Positions 57,476 to 64,000 of a stretch of 64,000 nt of DNA are shown one piece after another. Under the pieces are notes generated by a model. It had not been told where the DNA came from, made no database searches, and saw nothing but the letters and a program-made list of their open reading frames with translations. The stretch is from Tremella fuciformis. Taxonomy: Eukaryota; Basidiomycota; Tremellomycetes; Tremellales; Tremellaceae. The stretch covers positions 4,464,001-4,528,000 of the forward strand of contig CP136490.1 in the NCBI GenBank assembly GCA_032768795.1, read 5' to 3'. The translations under genes were made by a program, and so were the position numbers. The stretch's first letter is position 1; each line of letters begins with the position of its first letter.

Positions 57476-58240
57476 ATGGATATGAATGTCCGCTGCAAGT
57501 CTCCATTCTGCTTCCAGCCCCCAAAGGACTTCAAACATGTTACATACCGACATAGCACCGGCCATTCCCGCTGTCATAAAGCGGACGGGAAGCGACGTCC
57601 GATGCCCTCGATAGGCGATCTCAAGCGCGAGATAAGCAGAGAGGCAAGATCCACCATGGCGACGCGACCTTCGACGAATGAGGTATCTACCTGGAAGTGG
57701 ACGGTGATGACGCAAGAAGAGTCAGAGGCAGTCAAGCAACGGCGCCTGCGGTGCATGCATGAGTGGCGCGATTGTGGGCCCCTATTCCCCACGTGGACTG
57801 CGACGGATACGCGCACTGGTACCCAGAAATATTCTTGCCAAAAACATGTAGGCAGCGTCGACGATGTCCTACGCCCTAAGAAAGCAAGCAAGGCTACCAC
57901 GAATGCCGATTCGAGAACAGCTCGTTCCCACAAGCCAAGCGATCTGCGTAGACAGGTCATCTGCGGTAGCCTTGATCAGATGGGATCGTCCGCGCAGCCG
58001 AGTCGACAGGCACCCTGGTATAATGAAACGCCCTCGCTTGCCTCAAATCAGCTGGATTGGCCGAGCCAAGTCTTGGATCCCTCTGGACCGTCATTCACGC
58101 CAGCTCAAGACATGGACTTGGGGTGGGAAGAAGACCCTCCTGGAATAGGCGAGTACGGGGAGTTTCGGGACGACTTCGACTTCGATGCCTTTCTGGAGCC
58201 TGATACGCAGCACAATGTCCAGCCGTCGGGGATGCCGTAA
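57476..58240 (+). CDS. orphan protein, basic Cys/His-r N-terminus and acidic C-terminus
   Basis: Intronless from the ATG at 57476, 254 residues; the frame is open about 70 nt further upstream without an ATG. The N-terminus (MDMNVRCKSPFCFQPP, then TYRHSTGHSRCHKADGKRR) has Cys and His pairs that could bind zinc, with a second group (RCMHEWRDCG, then KYSCQKHVG) near residue 95. The C-terminal third is acidic with aromatic residues (GWEEDPP, FRDDFDFDAFLEPD), like a transcription activation segment. A DNA-binding regulator is only a guess; no known zinc-finger spacing fits. Confidence 0.6.
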   Translation: MDMNVRCKSPFCFQPPKDFKHVTYRHSTGHSRCHKADGKRRPMPSIGDLKREISREARSTMATRPSTNEVSTWKWTVMTQEESEAVKQRRLRCMHEWRDCGPLFPTWTATDTRTGTQKYSCQKHVGSVDDVLRPKKASKATTNADSRTARSHKPSDLRRQVICGSLDQMGSSAQPSRQAPWYNETPSLASNQLDWPSQVLDPSGPSFTPAQDMDLGWEEDPPGIGEYGEFRDDFDFDAFLEPDTQHNVQPSGMP

Positions 58241-58484
58241 GAAATACGAGACTACTGTGTACGAACGGCGTATACCATGCATCTGAGTGGAACTGTGTTT
58301 TCCGGGGGACGAGGAAGGCTGAGTAGTGCCGGTATATACATATATCAGAGACTGAAAGAAGATATTTACCACGCAAGCATGGGTACGGTAGATATGAGAG
58401 GGAGGAGCTTGCATGCACCTGGCAGAGTTGCTGCTGGCCATGCAGCCTGGGAGTCGCTGCACTGCCTTCATTGCGGAAATCGAC

Positions 58485-59279
58485 TCAGAACAGAGGCACG
58501 CCATCATAGTCTTCATAGTCGCAATCTTCAGGCTCCCAAGGAGGGCCAGAGTCCCCCGCGTCTTCTACGTTCTTCAATGGTGATGCGGGAGGAGGCATGG
58601 AAGGCATGACTGTGCTCGTCAGCGTCCGAATGGGCTCCGGAATCTCAGTTTCCCCGCTTATCGTGATGCAGCCAGTCGCCTTCTTCTTGATTTCGAACGG
58701 ACCGAATATGTGTCCCTCCACGTTGACCGAGAATGGGCGGGACCACGTCCAGCGCATCTTTGTCCCTTCGCGACTCAGTACTGTCAGCAAGACTGGCTCT
58801 CTCAGCGGCCCCGATATGAGTGGTCCGTTGCCGTCGTCTTCCTTGATCGCGAAGGTCGAACATCTAGGTGTCAAGACCGGGTCCCAATTCGGTATGAGAT
58901 TTTGACAATAGTCGAAGAGCTGTTGAGGTGCTTGTGCCTCTTGCATTGTGTGCAGCTGGATGGAGGCGACTAATTCATGCTTGATTGACGCTTCCTCTGT
59001 CTTGTCCGCAGATCTGGTGGTGCTGATTAGAGGGAGACTTGCTACCTCTGAAGTAGCACGACCCTTGGTGGTCGGAGGGAATGATGGATGCTTGATCCAG
59101 GCATCTACATTCGCGGGCCCAGCTTGGATGTTCCACAAATCGAGGGATTTCGCGTCAATGACCGCAAATCGTGACCTTTCCAACTTCTCGATGAGGGTTT
59201 TCGTAAATGCCCTCGTGTCGGAGAATGAGGTCCTTACTGGATGGTTCACATTAAGTAACTCTCTAGACGAGTTGCTCAT
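58485..59279 (-). CDS. orphan protein of 264 residues
   Basis: Intronless from MSNSSRELLNV at 59279. Unrecognised. The N-terminal half is mixed alpha/beta-like (FTKTLIEKLERSRFAVIDAK, SLDLWNIQAG); the middle has ELVASIQLHTMQEAQAPQQL; the C-terminal half is beta-rich (EPVLLTVLSREGTKMRWTW, FSVNVEGHIFGPFEIKKKAT). It ends in Pro and an acidic aromatic tail (CDYEDYDG). No signal or membrane segment. It has no detectable resemblance to the three tandem families beyond general beta character. Confidence 0.6.
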   Translation of the reverse strand: MSNSSRELLNVNHPVRTSFSDTRAFTKTLIEKLERSRFAVIDAKSLDLWNIQAGPANVDAWIKHPSFPPTTKGRATSEVASLPLISTTRSADKTEEASIKHELVASIQLHTMQEAQAPQQLFDYCQNLIPNWDPVLTPRCSTFAIKEDDGNGPLISGPLREPVLLTVLSREGTKMRWTWSRPFSVNVEGHIFGPFEIKKKATGCITISGETEIPEPIRTLTSTVMPSMPPPASPLKNVEDAGDSGPPWEPEDCDYEDYDGVPLF

Positions 59280-59627
59280 GGTATGTATGCGGGGGCCTCT
59301 GATCAGATACGCTGTCGAAGGAGGGCAACAGGCACAGGAATATGATGTGGGGTTCTGCACGAACAGGTCTTGGGCTTACTTGGTTCTGATGTGAATTGCC
59401 TCGGATATGACCAGGATGAAGTTCTATAAGAGTGAACGTTAGATGGTAGCGAATGCTCCTCGAGACTCCCAGATGAAAGGAATGTCGCCGTCCGCCCGTT
59501 GTCGCCGCAGAAGGGAGAAACTGAGGCCGTTTTGGCAAAACCGCCACATGAACGACCGCCACGCTCGTCCAAGATGAAACCGCATGCCAACTCTCATTTG
59601 ACGAACTGTCACGATGCGATCACAATC

Positions 59628-61307
59628 ATGCTGAGCGCCAGCATCGCAGCAGGCCCTTCGCGGCGTCTTGCAGCCCAACGCTTGGCGGGCGGTGGCACCC
59701 CCGCTTTCTCCCGTCAAATCCTATCCAGTCCTTGGCGGCGCCCGATTGTCACCTCGACGAGACAGAATGCTCAACCACCCGCTTCATCGAGACAGGCGCC
59801 GCTTCCCATGCCCCCAGACATGCCGCGAGAGGACTATGCCGCTCCTGCCATGTACACGCTCAGCTACCTCTCCCGTATATTGCGACTGCTGCTTTACGGC
59901 GCCATCGCGATCGGCGGTGCTTCCTTCGCCACATTTGAGGGGTTGCATATGTACATCGAGCACGTCTGCATGGCGACTCCATCCCGGACCCCGGCCGTTG
60001 AGGATGGGTACGGCTGGCAGGAGGAAAATCAAGGCTGGACAGGTGGACCGAAGGGCGGGACAGATCCACGACTTGGCTGGAAGGCACGGCATGCTCTTCG
60101 CGGCGCTTGGATATGCCAGGAGTGGGGAGCTGGGAGTGCACCAACGTCCATCAGCAAAGATGGGCTGCACCCTGATATGGCTGCAACGAGGGGGATGATC
60201 GGCGGTCGAGTGAACCCAGTGGACCGAGGCTACGAGCTCGCGGAAGAGTATATCGATCTCGCCATCGCCGAGGCAAGGAGACGAGGGCTAGTGTTCCCAC
60301 CGAATCTCTCCTTCACACGGCCTCTTGGACCACCGAGTGAAATCAATGGCGTCGCAGGAGATCCCGCGGCAACGGATCTTCTGTTGCTCAAGGCGGGCGT
60401 GCTTGAGAGAATGGGCACGCCGACTGCCCTCTCTCAAGCGAGAGAGCTGTATGAGCAAGTCTTGCCCGTCACGACTGGTGCGGGACACGAGGGTGCCGCA
60501 ACCCAAGCACGATTCATTCGTCTGGCCAGCAAAATCGGCGATCTGAGTGCTCGACTTGGAGACGGTGCAGAGGCAATGGAGTGGTGGAAATGGGGCCTGA
60601 AGCGGGCCGCAATCGATCTGCCTGCGCCAGCTGAAGTCAGCAAGAAAGGGTGGTTCTCCTCCGCAAAGCCAGCACAAGCTCTTCCCGTGTCTTCCTCACC
60701 CGTGTTGCCGCCGCCGGTCTTCAGAGCCACTATCGCGATCCTCACATCGACCGCCGCCCGTTTCGCGACTGAACGACAGCTCGCACAGGCGGAGCAGGTG
60801 CAGTCTCAGGCCCTTGCGCTGCTTTCCTGGTCAAAGCAGGATACATCGTCTCCCTCGGCGCAGCTGCAAGAGACCTGGACACGACATAGGACCGCCCTCT
60901 TATCTCTTCACCGAGCTACGGTCTTGCACGCCATGGGTCAGGCAGCACTGGAGGGGACAACCTCAGCATCTTCGCAGGCCGAGCTGGTTCTCGCTGCTCT
61001 GACACCACTGCCGCCCTCCTTCGCCATTCGCAGCTCTCCGCTCGGACCCCCAGCCAAGCAATTGCAGAAGGATGCGATCGCTCTAGCCGCTGAGGCTGCT
61101 TACACGAGAGGTTTGCTGCTGGAAAAGAGCAAAGAAGCCGACCAACTCGAACTGTCTGCAGAGTGCTTCGAGCGAGCCATGTCGCTCACCTCGCAGGAGG
61201 GGAAGGAGGAGTCGGGAGGTACTGGTAGAGAAGAATGGGCGAGATACTGGCGGGGCTACGCCAGAGTCAGGGGCAAAATCGATGCGCTGCTGCAAGCGAA
61301 GACTTGA
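59628..61307 (+). CDS. mitochondrial inner-membrane TPR-like protein (Mgr3/Fmp24-like)
   Basis: Intronless, 559 residues from the Met at 59628; the frame is open further upstream. The N-terminus is a typical mitochondrial presequence rich in Arg, Ala and Ser (LSASIAAGPSRRLAAQRLAG, then FSRQILSSPWRRPIVTSTR). One membrane helix follows (ILRLLLYGAIAIGGASFATF). The rest is helical with TPR-like pairs: YELAEEYIDLAIAEARRRGL, LLLLKAGVLERMG, ALSQARELYEQVLPV, EAMEWWKWGLKRAA and a final SAECFERAMSL. This plan matches Mgr3 and its relatives, adaptors of the i-AAA protease Yme1 in yeast. The name is inferred from architecture, not from a signature motif. Confidence 0.75.
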   Translation: MLSASIAAGPSRRLAAQRLAGGGTPAFSRQILSSPWRRPIVTSTRQNAQPPASSRQAPLPMPPDMPREDYAAPAMYTLSYLSRILRLLLYGAIAIGGASFATFEGLHMYIEHVCMATPSRTPAVEDGYGWQEENQGWTGGPKGGTDPRLGWKARHALRGAWICQEWGAGSAPTSISKDGLHPDMAATRGMIGGRVNPVDRGYELAEEYIDLAIAEARRRGLVFPPNLSFTRPLGPPSEINGVAGDPAATDLLLLKAGVLERMGTPTALSQARELYEQVLPVTTGAGHEGAATQARFIRLASKIGDLSARLGDGAEAMEWWKWGLKRAAIDLPAPAEVSKKGWFSSAKPAQALPVSSSPVLPPPVFRATIAILTSTAARFATERQLAQAEQVQSQALALLSWSKQDTSSPSAQLQETWTRHRTALLSLHRATVLHAMGQAALEGTTSASSQAELVLAALTPLPPSFAIRSSPLGPPAKQLQKDAIALAAEAAYTRGLLLEKSKEADQLELSAECFERAMSLTSQEGKEESGGTGREEWARYWRGYARVRGKIDALLQAKT

Positions 61308-61505
61308 TGATGCACCTCCTGACTCCATGTTTCGACTCTGATTCGATGATCCTTGTCCCATTCCGACTCATCGTGCCTCTCAATCGTGAGAGCGTGTCCC
61401 AAGCTGCCTTCATTCGAATTAGTAGGACCAAGTCGATAGCCATGCGCATGCTGGATGCCATCGGTGTTGTTACAGTGTCTACGCCCATCCCGACCTCATC
61501 ATCCC

Positions 61506-61852
61506 TCATGCGGCGGCCTTCTTCGCTGCCCGTTGCTCAGCCACGGCCTTGGCAGATCCCCGAGCAGCCCATCGAGCGTTCCTGCGGAACTGTCCCGTCA
61601 GCTCGTGCTCCTCTGCTTCCGTTGCTCTCGAACTCACCTTGGGGTCGACACCCTTCTTCGAGGCGTATTTGTTGGTCGGGATACGGGTGATACCGTTCTT
61701 GTGGGCTGGGCAGTCAGTACTGTCCTCCTCAATCCTGCACCACTGCTCCAAACTGACCCTTCTTGTTCTGGTTGTGGCTAGACGGGTCAGCGCATTGTCC
61801 TGTGTTTCGCACATGCCGAAACGCACTTGGTGTGATTCTTTGACTTGGCCAT
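61506..61852 (-). CDS. RPL29: 60S ribosomal protein eL29 (RPL29)
   Basis: Four tiny exons (61827-61852, 61758-61777, 61638-61705, 61506-61589) give exactly 65 residues, the usual fungal length. The joined protein starts MAKSKNHTNHNQNKKAHKNG, then has KYASKKGVDPKFRRNARWA and ends in an Ala/Lys-rich tail. All parts match eL29. Introns of 49, 52 and 48 nt take up almost half of the gene, typical of intron-rich fungal ribosomal protein genes. The start at 61852 is fixed by MAKSKNHT. Confidence 0.96.
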
Positions 61853-62509
61853 CTTGACTGAATTTCCCGATAGTTCTGCGCTTGTCAGCACTTCTGCAGA
61901 TCGGTCTCACGAAGCTCGCTGATGCCGATGGGTGTAGGATGAAGGAGCGTACGCACCTGGTCTGGGATAGTGTCGTTTCGAGGTCAGCTCGCGCTCATAG
62001 CTAGCAGCGACCTCGAATTCGAGATGAGGGATCGGCAATTTCGGTCGAGGAGATATATCGCCGAACGTGGCGCGCTCGCATTCTTACGGTTCACGTTTGT
62101 GCGGCCTTCTGAACAACTGCATTCATTGCATGGCTTCTCGATCTGGAACCCTCGCTGCAATGGCCAGCTTCGCGCGTTAGCCGTTCTTGCCGACCTGACA
62201 TTCGCTCCTTATTGTCTTGAGCGCGCAGGCGAAGTGCTGAATCGATCATCGCATCTCTTGCCAACCAGGATTTGCGCGCATGCCTTCGACTGCATAAGAG
62301 AGCCTCTAAGGGCATCGCTGGCGGTTCTCTCCCTTTGTTGACAGGAGGAAAGGGGAGGCGAGGCGAAAAGAGCGACCAATCAAAAGTCTAGAGTATCGAG
62401 TAAGTATAAAAGGGGATACTGAAGCGCCCTTGACCTCACCGTTTTGCCACCCTTCTCACGCTCAATTTTGGCTTGTCCGCGCACAACCACCCCTTTTTTC
62501 TCCAGCAAC
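61853..62509. promoter_or_regulatory. divergent promoter region, RPL29 / orphan gene
   Basis: About 660 bp between divergent starts, containing a good TATA box for the plus-strand gene at 62405. A plus-strand frame at 61970-62341 crosses it without protein-family features. Confidence 0.5.
62405..62411 (+). promoter_or_regulatory. TATA box of the orphan gene at 62.5 kb
   Basis: TATAAAA in the context AGTATAAAAGGGG, about 105 bp upstream of the ATG at 62510. Confidence 0.6.
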
Positions 62510-63268
62510 ATGGACCTCGACTGGAGACACCGTGTCAGACTCGCGCAACTTAGCTGTATATCGGATTACGCAAGCTCCATCATGCCCAACAGCCCAGAGT
62601 CGCCCGAGGGCGAGGCGACGCCTCAGCCCGGCCCATACGAACACCCATTGCGGAACACCTTCAGAGCCCTGGATGTCTTCCGGGAACTCACTGATCCGCT
62701 CAGCAAGGGTATGACAAGGCATCCTTGGCGCGAAGTTGTTGGACGTCTACAAAGCGCTCGTGAGCAGTCTGAGAAGATTTTGTCAAGTGTGCACAATCTA
62801 CCTTTTGAAGTCAGAATGAGCACAAATCCCTCCAGCGCAGATTTCCCCGCCATCTTCGATGGCTTCAAGTCCAACGGTGTGAACCGTGAGCAACTCGAGT
62901 CGTTCGCAGAGTGCCTCGCTGCCTATCTTGACTCTGCACAAGCGGTCAGCAAAGTCCCCACGGGTGACACGCACATTGACAGCAACGATCACGAGACAAT
63001 CGCCGAGAGCTTGGACCACGCCCTTTCCTCCATAAGCGAATTTCAAGCACGGTACTTAAAGCTTCAATGGCACCAGCTGAAGGTCCCTCAGTCTGCCTTT
63101 GTACTGATTCCAAGTGAGGACGACAGGCAACAGGATGCTACAGATGACCTGGGCAGTGCCTCTGCGATGGAAGCAACCAGCGGAGATCTCAAGGTCGCTA
63201 CTCAGGACTCTGCATTCGTCCAGGTGGGGAAACTCAAGTATGCCACAAGGCTGGCATCCGTCTTGTGA
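62510..63268 (+). CDS. orphan helical protein of 252 residues
   Basis: Intronless from MDLDWRHRVRLAQ; a second Met (MPNSPESPEGE) lies 24 codons on. Unrecognised. Mostly helical: TFRALDVFRELTD, WREVVGRLQSAREQSEKIL, NREQLESFAECLAAYLDSAQ, IAESLDHALSSISEFQARYL, then a short beta-like end (SAFVQVGKLKYATRLASVL). The strong TATA box upstream suggests regulated expression. No signal peptide or membrane helix. Confidence 0.65.
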   Translation: MDLDWRHRVRLAQLSCISDYASSIMPNSPESPEGEATPQPGPYEHPLRNTFRALDVFRELTDPLSKGMTRHPWREVVGRLQSAREQSEKILSSVHNLPFEVRMSTNPSSADFPAIFDGFKSNGVNREQLESFAECLAAYLDSAQAVSKVPTGDTHIDSNDHETIAESLDHALSSISEFQARYLKLQWHQLKVPQSAFVLIPSEDDRQQDATDDLGSASAMEATSGDLKVATQDSAFVQVGKLKYATRLASVL

Positions 63269-63580
63269 CATAAATGACTGGATTCATATATACCTATGTA
63301 TCTCCTTCACTGATTTGATCGCTACTCAGCTCCCAAGACGTCCAGCGCAGCCGAGCTCCGAGGATCTGATGGTCCCGATCTCGTCTGGATCGCATTTTGT
63401 AGCACTCTTGTTTGCGCCTTTGCCGCTGGTGGGAACCAAAATCTGCAGATCTCCTGAGTCGCACTAGGGGAGTTTCGATGCTACAGGTCAGCCCACCTCA
63501 ACGCTGCATGGTCGATCCCATGCAACGGCTCAACTATGATGGGTCGGCTTTCAGGTGACCTAGTACCGTCAGTTACATCT

Positions 63581-63900
63581 TCAGCTCGTCGACGCCCACT
63601 GGTCCCGGTAGGTCATGTGAATTATCATGTGGATCTCATTCCCAACCTGCTTAAGGGTGAGAAGCTGGACTTGCAATGATGGGGCGCCGGTCAAAAGGAC
63701 CGTCCGCTGTAACGCGCAAGATGTTTTGGCCAGCAGGTTCGATCCCACGCTTGGGGCAGAAGGCCAAGCGACATGAACGTCTACCGCTCCATCGTTGAAC
63801 ACAGACATCCTCCCACCTCGACTCTTCCACGTACTGAAGCATTCTTCACGCAACGCACACCTGCCAAGAACACCTGCCCACATCATGCAAACGCAAACCG
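63581..63900 (-). CDS. possible orphan gene at right edge, partial
   Basis: A minus-strand frame ends at 63581 and runs toward the right edge of the window. The protein-like part is about 100 residues (MSVFNDGAVDVHVAWPSAPS, APSLQVQLLTLKQVGNEIHM, IIHMTYRDQW). Upstream codons look less protein-like, so an intron or the real start is probably near 63800-63900. The gene may continue outside the window. No family recognised. Confidence 0.35.
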
Positions 63901-64000
63901 CGGCGGAACCAGACGTCGTGAGGCTGATTGGCGACACTCTCTCTTGGGTCCCAGCCGAGTCCGTCACTAGGACGCCGTGCGATGAAGACAAATCAAAGGT

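Noticed and set aside
63736..63746. GGTTCGATCCC resembling a tRNA B box
   Set aside because: The flanking bases cannot form a T-arm or acceptor stem, and no matching A box lies at the right distance upstream.

Overview
This is nuclear DNA of a fungus, most likely a basidiomycete yeast of the Tremellomycetes. The reasons are very dense genes, many introns of about 37-50 nt with GTRNGT donors and CTGAC/CTGAT branch points, and best recognisable relatives in that group. The placement is an inference; no marker gene here fixes it. I see no rRNA, tRNA, CRISPR array or transposon.

Layout. 0.7-12.5 kb: a coiled-coil protein with an RD-rich tail (weakly WTAP/Mum2-like), a Sfp-type phosphopantetheinyl transferase, DDB1, a Zn2Cys6 transcription factor and the tri-snRNP 27 kDa protein. 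12.9-16.4 kb: three tandem, same-strand, intronless paralogs of a family I do not recognise. 17.1-19.4 kb: THO subunit THOC1/Hpr1. 19.8-22.0 kb: two tandem paralogs of a second unknown family. 22.5-30.7 kb: a second Zn2Cys6 factor, tRNA methyltransferase TRM5 and the mitochondrial ABC transporter ATM1. 30.9-36.5 kb: a Yar1-like ankyrin protein and two large Ser/Thr-rich surface or secreted proteins. 37.3-42.8 kb: a Yippee-like protein, a homeodomain factor, a universal-stress-family protein and ARV1. 42.8-45.9 kb: a tandem pair of a third unknown family. 46.9-54.5 kb: CHK1, MET10 and ERO1. 54.5-64 kb: a stretch rich in orphan reading frames, some possibly decayed, around a mitochondrial membrane TPR-like protein and ribosomal protein eL29.

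The conserved genes are unlinked housekeeping functions: DNA damage response (DDB1, CHK1), mRNA processing and export (THOC1, SNRNP27), tRNA modification, Fe-S export, sulfite reduction, ER oxidation and sterol transport. There is no biosynthetic cluster. The novelty lies in three separate tandem-duplicated orphan families sitting between conserved genes. There are also unusual splicing features: three GC-AG introns and two introns of 27-29 nt, all but one of them in neighbouring TRM5 and ATM1. Three long poly-C/poly-G tracts are present. TRM5 has a two-start arrangement that fits dual mitochondrial and nuclear targeting.

Exon models below were built by hand from splice motifs and frame continuity. 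Where complete, the exon sums are divisible by three.
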